A stretch of 64,000 nucleotides of DNA from Rhizobium rhizogenes NBRC 13257 (GTDB taxonomy: Bacteria; Pseudomonadota; Alphaproteobacteria; Rhizobiales; Rhizobiaceae), in contig NZ_BAYX01000006.1 in assembly GCF_000696095.1 (NCBI RefSeq), forward strand, positions 62,001 through 126,000. Direction: 5' to 3'. The notes below the pieces were generated by a model. That model was not told the DNA's origin and ran no database searches. It worked only from the letters and a program-made list of their open reading frames with translations. The translations under genes and the position numbers were made by a program. Shown in pieces: positions 16,837 through 25,030 of the stretch; positions within the stretch are counted from its first letter, which is position 1, and each line of letters opens with the position of its first letter.

Positions 16837-19104
16837 ATGGCCGACAACAAGCCTCAATACAAAACCTACCACCATCCTGCCGGTGGATGGGGTGCTGCGG
16901 CTGCAACGGCAAAGGTATTGCTTGAGCAGAGCGTCGTCACCAAAGGATCCCGGGCTCTGCTCGCCATGAACCAGCCGGGTGGTTTCAAGTGTCCGAGCTG
17001 CGCCTTTCCAGATGCCGATTGCAAGAAGACCCTCGAGTTCTGCGAGAATGGTGCAAAGGCTCTCGCGCACGAGGCAACCAAGTTCAGAGTCACCCGCGAG
17101 TTCTTTGCAAAGCACACAGTGACTGAGCTGATGGAGCAGTCGGACTATTGGCTTGAGATGCAGGGCCGCCTGACGGAGCCGATGCGCTACGATGCGGCGT
17201 CCGATCGCTACGTGCCGTGCGATTGGGATACGGCGTTTGCGATGATCGGCGATCATCTGCGGGCGCTCGAAAGCCCCCATCAGGCGGAATTCTACACCTC
17301 GGGCCGCACGCCGAACGAGGCTGCGTTCCTGTATGCGATATTCATTCGCGAGTTCGGCACCAACAATTTTCCGGACTGTTCCAACATGTGCCACGAGCCG
17401 ACGAGCCGTGGCCTGCCTCCCGCCATCGGCGTCGGCAAGGGGACGGTTATTCTCGAAGATTTCGAGCATGCCGAAGCCATCTTCGTCATCGGACAGAACA
17501 CGGGGACGAACTCACCTCGCATGATGACCAATCTTGTCGAGGCGCGCAAACGCGGCGTCCCGATCGTTGCCGTCAATCCCATGCCGGAGCGCGCGCTCAT
17601 CCGCTTCACCGAGCCGCAGGATGTCGTGCAGATGGCAACCTTCGGATCGACGCCGATCGCGAGCGAATTCGTTCACATCCGCATCGGTGGCGACCTCGCC
17701 TTGTTCAAGGGGATGATGAAGGTGATCTTCGAGCGTGAAGCAATGGGCGAAAAGATCATCGACACCGATTTTATTGAAAAACACACTGTCGGGCTGGATG
17801 CGATCCGCGACGATACCCTGGCTCAGGAATGGTCTGACATCGTCAGAATTTCCGGACTGGAAGAGGCTCAAATTCGCCGCTGCGCCGAGATCTATATTCG
17901 CTCGCGCGCGACGATGATCTGTTACGGAATGGGCCTTACCCAGCACCAGCAGGGCTCGCGGCTCCTGCAACAGGTGGTGAACCTGCTTCTGCTGCGCGGC
18001 AATTTCGGAAAACCGGGCGCCGGTATTTCTCCCATTCGTGGTCATTCGAACGTTCAGGGCGATCGTACGGTCGGGATCGATGAAAAGCCCACCCAAGCCT
18101 ATCTCGACCGCGTCCGCGATGTCTTCGGCTTCGAACCGCCGCGCGAACACGGACATCACACGATCGAATCCGTGGAAGCGATGGAAAATGGCACCGCCAA
18201 GGTCTTCATCGGCATGGGTGGAAACTTCGTCAGAGCGATCCCGGATACCGACCGATCCTATGCTGCTATGCGTAAGCTATCGCTGACGGTCGGAATTGCG
18301 ACGAAGCTGAACAGGGGGCATGTCGTTCACGGGCGAGATGCCCTCATCCTGCCTGTCGTTTCCCGTTCCGAACAGATACAGACATCGGCTGGCGAGCAGT
18401 TCGTCACGATCGAAGATTCGATGTCCAACGTCACGGCCTCTCGCGGCGTTTTGACGCCGGCAAGCCCGCACGCGCTTCCGGAGGTGGAAATCGTCTGTCG
18501 CATGGCGCTTGCGACTTTGCCGAACAGCAAGGTTCCGTGGGAAAGCTATATCCACGACTACAATCTCATTCGCGACAAGATCGCTGCGGTCTATCCGGAG
18601 ATTTACAGCGACTTCTCGGAAAAGATCAAAAACCCGAAAGGGTTTCATCTCGACGTGCCGCCACGCCGCCTCGTTTGGCCGACGCCGAATGGCAAGGCGA
18701 ATTTTCTGCTTCTACCCGGTCTCGAGGTCAATGTTCCGATCGCCGACCCGTGGATGTTGCGATTGGCCACCGTCCGGTCGCATGACCAGTTCAACACGAC
18801 CATCTATAGCTACAATGACCGGTATCGCGGTGTTTACAACGACCGCATGGTGCTCTTCATGAATGCCGAGGATCGTGCTGACAGAGGCCTGGAAGAGGGC
18901 TCTCGTATCACGCTTGAAACGATCAGCGATGACGGCATGCAGCGTCGCGTGGATGGCTTGACGGTCCTGGATTATCCGATGCCGCGCGGAGCGATTGCCG
19001 GATATTATCCGGAACTCAACCCGCTCCTGCCTCTCGATTACTATGATAGGATCAGCGGCACACCTGCCGCCAAATCAATACCAGTGCGCGTCGTTGCAGC
19101 CTGA
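16837..19104 (+). CDS. FdhF/YdeP family molybdopterin oxidoreductase
   Basis: A 755-residue cytoplasmic molybdopterin enzyme of the YdeP/FdhF-like family. The N-terminal Cys cluster region (C52-P-S-C55, C62, C69), the molybdopterin domain segments (FYTSGRTPNEAAFLYAIFIR, CHEPTSRGLP, FVIGQNTGTNSPRMMTNLVE, GNFGKPGAGISPIRGHSNVQ) and a C-terminal dinucleotide-binding domain (YNDRYRGVYNDRMVLFMNAED) are visible. The YdeP protein of E. coli is linked to acid resistance; the substrate of this family is not settled. The start at 16837 follows the family N-terminus. It precedes the cytochrome bd-type genes, with an intervening gap under 100 bp, and MoeA in the same island could supply its cofactor. Confidence 0.92.
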   Translation: MADNKPQYKTYHHPAGGWGAAAATAKVLLEQSVVTKGSRALLAMNQPGGFKCPSCAFPDADCKKTLEFCENGAKALAHEATKFRVTREFFAKHTVTELMEQSDYWLEMQGRLTEPMRYDAASDRYVPCDWDTAFAMIGDHLRALESPHQAEFYTSGRTPNEAAFLYAIFIREFGTNNFPDCSNMCHEPTSRGLPPAIGVGKGTVILEDFEHAEAIFVIGQNTGTNSPRMMTNLVEARKRGVPIVAVNPMPERALIRFTEPQDVVQMATFGSTPIASEFVHIRIGGDLALFKGMMKVIFEREAMGEKIIDTDFIEKHTVGLDAIRDDTLAQEWSDIVRISGLEEAQIRRCAEIYIRSRATMICYGMGLTQHQQGSRLLQQVVNLLLLRGNFGKPGAGISPIRGHSNVQGDRTVGIDEKPTQAYLDRVRDVFGFEPPREHGHHTIESVEAMENGTAKVFIGMGGNFVRAIPDTDRSYAAMRKLSLTVGIATKLNRGHVVHGRDALILPVVSRSEQIQTSAGEQFVTIEDSMSNVTASRGVLTPASPHALPEVEIVCRMALATLPNSKVPWESYIHDYNLIRDKIAAVYPEIYSDFSEKIKNPKGFHLDVPPRRLVWPTPNGKANFLLLPGLEVNVPIADPWMLRLATVRSHDQFNTTIYSYNDRYRGVYNDRMVLFMNAEDRADRGLEEGSRITLETISDDGMQRRVDGLTVLDYPMPRGAIAGYYPELNPLLPLDYYDRISGTPAAKSIPVRVVAA

Positions 19105-19198
19105 GCAGACCTGAACTGTCGATCAGCCGCCTGATCTTCGGTGACCACGGTTTGTCGAGGAAGTGTATTCTGGATTTTCCATTGGGGAGGAAGAGACG

Positions 19199-20611
19199 TT
19201 GCTTGAGCAGCTGGATCCAGTGATTTTGGCGCGTGCGCAATTCGCGTTCACCGTCTCCTTCCACTTTATCTTCCCGGCATTTTCGATCGGGCTCGCGAGC
19301 TATCTGATGGTGCTCGAGGGCCTGTGGTTGAAGACGGAAAAGGGCGTTTACGCCAATCTCTATCGTTACTGGCTGAAGATCTTTGCCGTTGTATTCGGCA
19401 TGGGCGTCGTTTCAGGCGTGGTCATGTCCTACCAGTTCGGCACCAATTGGTCGGTCTTCTCGACCAAGGCAGGTCCGATCGTCGGTCCACTCATGGCTTA
19501 TGAAGTGCTGACCGCGTTTTTCCTGGAAGCCGGGTTCCTCGGTGTGATGCTGTTCGGCATGAGCAAGGTCGGCAAGAAGCTGCACTTCTTCGCGACCTGC
19601 ATGGTGGCGCTCGGCACGCTCATCTCGGCGACATGGATCATTGCGGTCAATAGCTGGATGCAGACGCCGGCGGGCTTTGCAATCAATGCAAAGGGGCAGT
19701 TCGTGCCGGCGGGTTCATGGCTGCCGATCATCTTCACCGCCAGCTTTCCCTTCCGCCTTGTTCACACTGTCATCGCCGCCTATCTCACCACGGCGTTCGT
19801 CGTTGGCGGTGTCGGCGCCTGGCATCTCCTCAAGGACCGCGCCAATCCCGGCGCGCGCAAGATGTTCTCTATGGCGATGTGGATGGCTGCCATCGTCGCG
19901 CCGATCCAGATCCTCGCCGGTGACGCGCATGGCCTCAACACGCTGGAACACCAGCCGGCCAAGGTTTTGGCCATGGAGGGTGACTATGAACCGAGCCCGA
20001 ATGGCGCGCCGCTCGTTCTGTTCGGGCTCCCGAGCAACGACGAAGCCCGTGTCCGGTATGAAGTTTCCATTCCCCATCTCGGCTCCCTGATCCTCAAGCA
20101 TGATCCATTCGCACCACTGCCGGGCCTGACAGACTTTCCGCGTGACCAATGGCCGCCGGCGCATATCATATTCTGGTCGTTCCGGATCATGGTTGCGCTC
20201 GGCTTTGCCATGCTTGGGATCGGTCTCTGGAGCCTTCTGGCTCGCTTTCGCCGGAAGCTTTACGACTGGCCGTGGCTGCATCGCGCTTGCGTTGTCATGG
20301 GGCCAGCCGGCTTCGTTGCGGTGATTGCCGGCTGGGTGACGACCGAAGTGGGGCGTCAGCCTTTCACGGTGTACGGATTGCTGCGAACCGCGGAATCGCA
20401 TTCGCCGCTTGCAGCACCCGCCGTCGCCGTGTCGCTTCTCGCCTTCGTCGTGATCTATTTCAGCGCCTTCGGTGCGGGCACCTATTATTTACTGCGCCTG
20501 ATGTCGAAGCCGCCAGAGCGGGGAGAGACGGAGCCGCCGAACGTGCCGCAACGCGCGGCGGGTATCACACCAGCGCCAGGCTTCATAGCGCCTTTGCCGG
20601 GGAAGGAATAA
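19199..20611 (+). CDS. cydA: Cytochrome bd-type quinol oxidase subunit I
   Basis: A 470-residue membrane subunit carrying the hemes of a bd-type terminal oxidase, which reduces oxygen with quinol and is valued under low oxygen or when heme-copper oxidases are inhibited. Seen are ARAQFAFTVSFHFIFPAFSIG with the conserved His, the GTNW loop, EAGFLGVMLFG, GDAHGLNTLEHQPAK, and the late GWVTTEVGRQPF. The Q-loop region is short, as in cyanide-insensitive (CIO) oxidases, and the usual GRQPW has Phe. The start is the TTG at 19199, preceded by GGGGAGGAAG; an upstream GTG at 19163 lacks a site. It is followed directly by subunit II. Confidence 0.94.
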   Translation: MLEQLDPVILARAQFAFTVSFHFIFPAFSIGLASYLMVLEGLWLKTEKGVYANLYRYWLKIFAVVFGMGVVSGVVMSYQFGTNWSVFSTKAGPIVGPLMAYEVLTAFFLEAGFLGVMLFGMSKVGKKLHFFATCMVALGTLISATWIIAVNSWMQTPAGFAINAKGQFVPAGSWLPIIFTASFPFRLVHTVIAAYLTTAFVVGGVGAWHLLKDRANPGARKMFSMAMWMAAIVAPIQILAGDAHGLNTLEHQPAKVLAMEGDYEPSPNGAPLVLFGLPSNDEARVRYEVSIPHLGSLILKHDPFAPLPGLTDFPRDQWPPAHIIFWSFRIMVALGFAMLGIGLWSLLARFRRKLYDWPWLHRACVVMGPAGFVAVIAGWVTTEVGRQPFTVYGLLRTAESHSPLAAPAVAVSLLAFVVIYFSAFGAGTYYLLRLMSKPPERGETEPPNVPQRAAGITPAPGFIAPLPGKE

Positions 20612-20616
20612 CCATC

Positions 20617-21621
20617 ATGGCCAGCATTGATCTGACTATCGTCTGGGCAGCGGTCATCGGCTTCGCGGTGATGGCCTATGTCGTGATGGACGGTTTCGAC
20701 CTTGGCATCGGCATCCTATTTCCAACATTTGAGGTCGGTGACGAGCGTGATCAGGCGATGAACTCGATCGCACCGGTATGGGACGGTAATGAAACCTGGC
20801 TGGTCATGGGGGGAGGCGGACTGTTCGCTGCTTTCCCGCTCGCCTACGCGATCATTCTTCCGGCGACCTATCCGTTGATGATCGCGATGTTGCTCGGCCT
20901 GGTCTTTCGCGGTGTCGCCTTCGAGTTTCGCTGGCGCGATCCGCGTCATCGTCCGTTCTGGGATGTGGCCTTTTCCATCGGCTCGTTCGTTGCGGCATTG
21001 GCGCAGGGGATCACGCTCGGTGCGATCCTGCAGGGAATCCACGTCGAGAACGATGCCTATGCCGGCGGCTGGCTCGACTGGCTAAGCCCATTCAGCCTGT
21101 TGACAGGTATCGCCGTGGTCGTCGGTTATGCCTTGTTGGGCGCAACCTGGCTCATCTGGAAAACGGAAGGGTCGAGCCAAAGCCATGCGCGCCGCGTAGC
21201 CTTCTGGGTTGGTGCTGCAACGCTCATTGCCCTCGCGGCGGTGAGTGCGGCGACGCCGTTCCTGGCCTATGATTACTGGCGGCGTTGGTTCGCAATGCCC
21301 GGTGTGTTGCTGACCGCCCAGGTGCCATTACTCGTACTCATCTGCTCGGCAACGTTTTTCTGGAGCTTGCGGCGTGAATTCGAACGTGCGCCGTTCCTCA
21401 TGGCCCTTGCGCTGTTTTTGCTGGGATTCATCGGTCTGGGGATCAGTATCTACCCCTATATCGTGCCGCGCGCGGTAACGATCTGGGATGCCGCCGCGCC
21501 GCGCGAGAGCCAGATCTTCATGCTTTTCGGAGCGCTTGTCATCATTCCCGTGATCCTCGTCTACACCGGTTGGGCCTATTGGGTGTTCCGAGGCAAGGCG
21601 GGCGTCCACGGCTATCACTGA
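20617..21621 (+). CDS. cydB: Cytochrome bd-type quinol oxidase subunit II
   Basis: A 334-residue membrane protein with about eight to nine helices. It shows the family start (VIGFAVMAYVVMDGFDLGIG), DGNETWLVMGGGGLFAAFPLAYA, and RGVAFEFRWRDPRHRPFWD. It pairs with subunit I to form the oxidase. The start at 20617, five bases after the CydA stop, has a GGGGAAGGA Shine-Dalgarno inside the end of cydA. A longer frame in the same phase extends back over cydA but is not real. The next gene overlaps its stop by one base. Confidence 0.95.
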   Translation: MASIDLTIVWAAVIGFAVMAYVVMDGFDLGIGILFPTFEVGDERDQAMNSIAPVWDGNETWLVMGGGGLFAAFPLAYAIILPATYPLMIAMLLGLVFRGVAFEFRWRDPRHRPFWDVAFSIGSFVAALAQGITLGAILQGIHVENDAYAGGWLDWLSPFSLLTGIAVVVGYALLGATWLIWKTEGSSQSHARRVAFWVGAATLIALAAVSAATPFLAYDYWRRWFAMPGVLLTAQVPLLVLICSATFFWSLRREFERAPFLMALALFLLGFIGLGISIYPYIVPRAVTIWDAAAPRESQIFMLFGALVIIPVILVYTGWAYWVFRGKAGVHGYH

Positions 21622-21737
21622 TGAGTCCCGTCGCCCCTCTTTGGAAGCGCCTTGCGTGGATGGCTGCCATCTGGGCGGCGAGCGTTGCCGCGCTTGGGCT
21701 GGTCGCAGGTGTGATCCGGTTATGTTTGCACGGTTAA
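21621..21737 (+). CDS. DUF2474 small membrane subunit of the bd-type oxidase
   Basis: A 38-residue single-helix protein, MSPVAPLWKRLAWMAAIWAA followed by SVAALGLVAGVIRLCLHG. This matches the DUF2474 family, which almost always follows cydB of CIO-type oxidases and is probably an accessory subunit like CydX. The ATG overlaps the cydB TGA, so it is translationally coupled. Confidence 0.9.
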   Translation: MSPVAPLWKRLAWMAAIWAASVAALGLVAGVIRLCLHG

Positions 21738-21774
21738 GGCTATTCGATCTGGGTCAATGCAAAGGAGGTGCGCG

Positions 21775-22764
21775 ATGATATCCGACTCGCATTTGCATCC
21801 ACCCCCGTCCGCGCGGCTTGTCGTTTATGCAGCCCTCGCCGGCAATATTGCCGTTGCAGTGACCAAGCTTGCCGCAGCCATCATCACGGGCAGCGCGGCC
21901 ATGTTCAGCGAAGCGGTGCATTCGATTGTCGATTCCGGCAATGAGGGATTGCTTCTTTATGGCTATCGCCGGGCCGCGCGGCGACCCGACATCTTTCATC
22001 CGCTGGGATTTGGTCGCGAGCTCTATTTCTGGAGCTTCATTGTCGCCCTCTTGCTGTTCGGGCTTGGTGCCGGCGTATCCTTGTATCAAGGGTGTCTCCA
22101 CATCATGGCTCCCCAAGCCGTCGAGCATGTCATAGTGAGCTATGTCGTGTTGGGTCTTTCTTTCCTCTTCGAAAGCACGTCCTGGATCATCGCATGGCGC
22201 AATTTCGCGAGAGTGAGGGGAAAGCTCGGTTTCTGGACGGCGTTCCGGCGAAGCAAGGATCCACCCTCCTTCATGGTGTTGTTCGAGGATAGCGCGGCTC
22301 TCATAGGGATTACGATTGCCGCGGCGGGGATAGCGGCCGCTGAGGTGTTCGAGATGCCGGTTTTCGATGGCATTGCATCCATCCTGATCGGGCTTGTCCT
22401 TGCGGTTACAGCCCTTCTGCTGGCAATTGAAAGCAAGAGCCTGCTGATTGGCGAACGCGCATCGCCGGCACTTGTCGACGCAATCTGCCGGATCGCTCAG
22501 GAACAGCCGGGCGTCATCCACGCCAACAGCGCACTCACAGCGCAACTGGCGCCCAACCAGGCGGTGGTAGCCCTCAGCATAGAATTCGACAATGCGCTCG
22601 GTACCAAGCAGATCGAGGCCTGCGTGGCCGCGATCGAAAAACGGGTCCAAGCGACCCATCCCGATGTGGTCGCGCTCTTTGTGAAGCCGCAAACCCTGGG
22701 ACAGTTCGAGAGCGCCAGAAAGAAGCGGTTCGGCGACTACCTGTTTCCCATCACACGATCGTAG
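21775..22764 (+). CDS. Cation diffusion facilitator family transporter
   Basis: A 329-residue divalent metal/proton antiporter with about six membrane helices and a cytoplasmic C-terminal domain. The metal-site motif is clear (MFSEAVHSIVDSGNEGLLL) with the following YGYRRAARRPDIFHPLGFGRELYFWSF typical of the family. The start at 21775 follows AAGGAGGTG, which sits between two in-frame ATGs and rules out the earlier one. It lies 37 bp after the small oxidase subunit, so it probably shares the operon. The metal (Zn, Fe, Mn or Co) cannot be told from the sequence. Confidence 0.9.
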   Translation: MISDSHLHPPPSARLVVYAALAGNIAVAVTKLAAAIITGSAAMFSEAVHSIVDSGNEGLLLYGYRRAARRPDIFHPLGFGRELYFWSFIVALLLFGLGAGVSLYQGCLHIMAPQAVEHVIVSYVVLGLSFLFESTSWIIAWRNFARVRGKLGFWTAFRRSKDPPSFMVLFEDSAALIGITIAAAGIAAAEVFEMPVFDGIASILIGLVLAVTALLLAIESKSLLIGERASPALVDAICRIAQEQPGVIHANSALTAQLAPNQAVVALSIEFDNALGTKQIEACVAAIEKRVQATHPDVVALFVKPQTLGQFESARKKRFGDYLFPITRS

Positions 22765-22828
22765 CTTTGAATACACGGCTATGTGGCGGCGCAAAGCCGT
22801 CTTCATGGGGACGTGGCGCAGCTGCCAT

Positions 22829-22864
22829 CGACATTCTGTCCAATTCCGATCAGACAGAATGTCC
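22829..22864 (+). promoter_or_regulatory. Paired activator dyads upstream of hdeD-grpE
   Basis: CGACATTCTGTCC (22829-22841) and AGACAGAATGTCC (22852-22864), centers 23 bp apart. The proximal center is 60 bp before the -24 T of the sigma-54 promoter at 22918. Confidence 0.8.
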
Positions 22865-22917
22865 GCGTTCAATAAAGGCCGATCTTCAAGTCATTGATAT
22901 AGCTATAATTTATGCAT

Positions 22918-22932
22918 TGGCATGCCTGTTGC
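22918..22932 (+). promoter_or_regulatory. Sigma-54 promoter of hdeD-grpE
   Basis: TGGCATGCCTGTTGC has the invariant GG and GC with correct 10-base separation. Transcription would start near 22944, leaving a leader of about 120 bases before the HdeD-like gene. Confidence 0.85.
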
Positions 22933-23065
22933 GTATAGCTCTGTTGCATTGTGGATGGCAGCGCCAGCAGGGCCGCAATGCCGTCGAAGCGTAAACAGAC
23001 GAGGGGTCTACAGGCCGTCCTGCAGGGTGCACTCGAAAACACTTCAGTGATCAAAGGAAGGTTCC

Positions 23066-23650
23066 ATGACGACTATCAATCGAACTTCCGCACTTTTAGA
23101 AGCATTCGCCGAAGCGCGTGCGAAATGGGGGTGGTTTGTTGCCCTCGGAATCGTCTTCATTGGTGCGGGCGTGATTGCGGTTGGCAATCTGCTTCTGGCG
23201 ACGCTTGCGACGGTCTATTATGTTGGTGCGCTGATGGTCGTCGCCAGCATTATACAGATCGTCCAATCCTTTCGGGTCAAGAGCTGGGCCGGTTTCGTTT
23301 TGTGGCTTCTCAGCGGCGTTCTCTATGCCGCCGCGGGCATTACCACCTTTTTGAATCCGCTTCTGGCATCGTTCATTTTCACGCTGTTGCTGGTACTGCT
23401 TGCTGTCGCGGCAGGCGTTTCGCGCATATGCCTCGGTTTCCGGACAAGCTCCGAATCCGGCTGGGGATGGATCGTCGCGTCCGGCGTGGTGACAACAATC
23501 GCGGGATTGACCTTCCTGCTTGGTTGGCCAGTTAACAGTCTATGGCTGCTGGGATTGATTTTGTCCGTCGATCTGATTTTCCAGGGCTGCGCGTTCATTG
23601 CATTCGGTCTGCGTTTGAGAACGGCACACGAGGAGACCGTCTCAGCGTGA
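23066..23650 (+). CDS. HdeD/DUF308 family membrane protein
   Basis: A 194-residue protein with six hydrophobic segments, in three repeated pairs, as in the HdeD/DUF308 family (WFVALGIVFIGAGVIAVGN, YYVGALMVVASIIQIVQSF, FVLWLLSGVLYAAAGITTF, WIVASGVVTTIAGLTFLLGW). HdeD of E. coli is an inner-membrane acid-resistance protein. The ATG follows AAAGGAAGG. It is the first gene after the sigma-54 promoter at 22918 and is followed 57 bp later by grpE. Its presence with chaperones resembles the thermotolerance islands of Gammaproteobacteria. Confidence 0.9.
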   Translation: MTTINRTSALLEAFAEARAKWGWFVALGIVFIGAGVIAVGNLLLATLATVYYVGALMVVASIIQIVQSFRVKSWAGFVLWLLSGVLYAAAGITTFLNPLLASFIFTLLLVLLAVAAGVSRICLGFRTSSESGWGWIVASGVVTTIAGLTFLLGWPVNSLWLLGLILSVDLIFQGCAFIAFGLRLRTAHEETVSA

Positions 23651-23707
23651 ATGGTCGCCGGGATACAGGTGATATCGAGGAGCGAACCAATTCGTGGGAG
23701 AGATGAA

Positions 23708-24373
23708 ATGACTGGAAAGACCAAACCGGAAGATGGACATCATCGGGCAGCCGAATCGGCCGCAACCGTTGAGCAAGCTGCAAAGAGCTCGCACGAGGCC
23801 GCGCGTAATCAATTTGGCGGAACCAATGCCGACCATGCCGCGACACATGATGGCCGCGCAGAGGCCTTCGCCAAGCTCGAGGCAGAGAATGCTGATTTGA
23901 AGGATCGTCTGCTTCGAGCCTTGGCGGAAGTCGAAAATGTGCGCCGTCGCGCCGACCGCGATCTGAACGATACACGACAATATGCTGTCGCGAAATTTGC
24001 CGGCGACATGCTGCGTGTGGCTGACAATATGGAGCGCGCCATCGCCAGCATTCCCGCCGAGGCGCTGAAGGATGAGGGGGCGTTCAAGACGCTGATTGAG
24101 GGTATCGAGCTCACGGAAAAGGAAATGCTGCGCTCTTTGGAAAAGCATGGCGTCAAGAAGCTCAATCCCATGGGAGAGCGCTTCGATCCCAATTTCCACG
24201 AGGCGCTGTTCGAGCTGCCCGATCCCTCCGTGCCGAACGGTACCGTCACCCAGGTTGTCGAGCCGGGATATGTCTTAGGGTCGCGCCCGCTGCGCCCGGC
24301 CAAGGTCGGTATCGCGCGCGGTGGCGTCCAGAGCCAGCCTGTCCCGAGGGGAGAAGGGGAACCGAAGGGTTGA
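23708..24373 (+). CDS. grpE: GrpE nucleotide exchange factor (accessory copy)
   Basis: A 221-residue GrpE, which releases ADP from DnaK. After a poorly conserved, charged N-terminus (about 1-60), the long helix (AEAFAKLEAENADLKDRLLR, ALAEVENVRRRADRD), the middle KFAGDMLRVADNMERA and the beta domain (LNPMGERFDPNFHEALFE, VVEPGYVLGSRPLRPAKVGI) are canonical. The start at 23708 follows GGAGAG. It is paired with hdeD instead of dnaK but falls in the same sigma-54 regulon as DnaK and CbpA. The host probably has a housekeeping grpE elsewhere. Confidence 0.95.
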   Translation: MTGKTKPEDGHHRAAESAATVEQAAKSSHEAARNQFGGTNADHAATHDGRAEAFAKLEAENADLKDRLLRALAEVENVRRRADRDLNDTRQYAVAKFAGDMLRVADNMERAIASIPAEALKDEGAFKTLIEGIELTEKEMLRSLEKHGVKKLNPMGERFDPNFHEALFELPDPSVPNGTVTQVVEPGYVLGSRPLRPAKVGIARGGVQSQPVPRGEGEPKG

Positions 24374-24410
24374 ACCCATAGGCATGTCATCGAAGCCGCT
24401 CGGGGTCGTG

Positions 24411-24980
24411 TCAATCCTGCGGAGCGTCAGTTGACGGCGAGGAAGAATCCGACGGAGCCACCGGCGATAGCTTGATCATCGTCTGTTGAGCCATTGCGCT
24501 ATTTGCGATGACGATGTGGCGTTGATCGTCGGTTTTCAGAACCGTATAGCCCAGCGAGATGTTTTCGACTTCTCCGACCTCAAGCCCGGTCGGCGCCTGG
24601 ATCTGAAGGCGATCGCCCTGTCGGAACGGTTTATAGAGAACGAGGCTTATTCCGGATACCAGATTGCCGAGCGTCGTCTGTGCCGCCAGTCCCAAGATAA
24701 CCGACATCAGGCTGACGCCGGTCAGCAAAGCAGTGCCTAATCGATTGAGGGCCGGAACCAGGTGCGCGTAGAATGTGATCAACAACACCCAGATCATCAG
24801 GATCGAGAGGCGGCTGAGAAAGGAGATCGTGATCTGGTCGATGCGCTCGGATTTGTCATGTCGGAGCACCTCGATCATCAGTCGTCGAACCAGCCAGGAA
24901 AGGCATATCCCGACAAGGAAAAATAGCCCTGCGAGTAACGTTGCGCCCATCAGCTGGTTCGGGTCGATAAATCTGAGCAT
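24411..24980 (-). CDS. Small MscS-type mechanosensitive channel
   Basis: A 189-residue protein that is short for MscS (about 280). It has two to three membrane helices in the first 90 residues, then a pore helix and beta domain (ALLTGVSLMSVILGLAAQTT, LGNLVSGISLVLYKPFRQGD, VGEVENISLGYTVLKTDDQR, VIANSAM). The C-terminal alpha-beta domain seems reduced. It lies 50 bp after the moeA gene on the same strand, so it is probably in the moeA transcript from the sigma-54 promoter at 26342, and it converges with grpE. It may release solutes during osmotic or envelope stress. Confidence 0.88.
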   Translation of the reverse strand: MLRFIDPNQLMGATLLAGLFFLVGICLSWLVRRLMIEVLRHDKSERIDQITISFLSRLSILMIWVLLITFYAHLVPALNRLGTALLTGVSLMSVILGLAAQTTLGNLVSGISLVLYKPFRQGDRLQIQAPTGLEVGEVENISLGYTVLKTDDQRHIVIANSAMAQQTMIKLSPVAPSDSSSPSTDAPQD

Positions 24981-25030
24981 CGATTGGTTCTTCCAAGAAG
25001 TTGCTGGGCTATCACCACCCTGAAGCTTTG

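Noticed and set aside
20149..20616. N-terminal extension of the cydB frame over cydA
   Set aside because: It is an alternative frame of cydA; the cydB family start and Shine-Dalgarno are at 20617.
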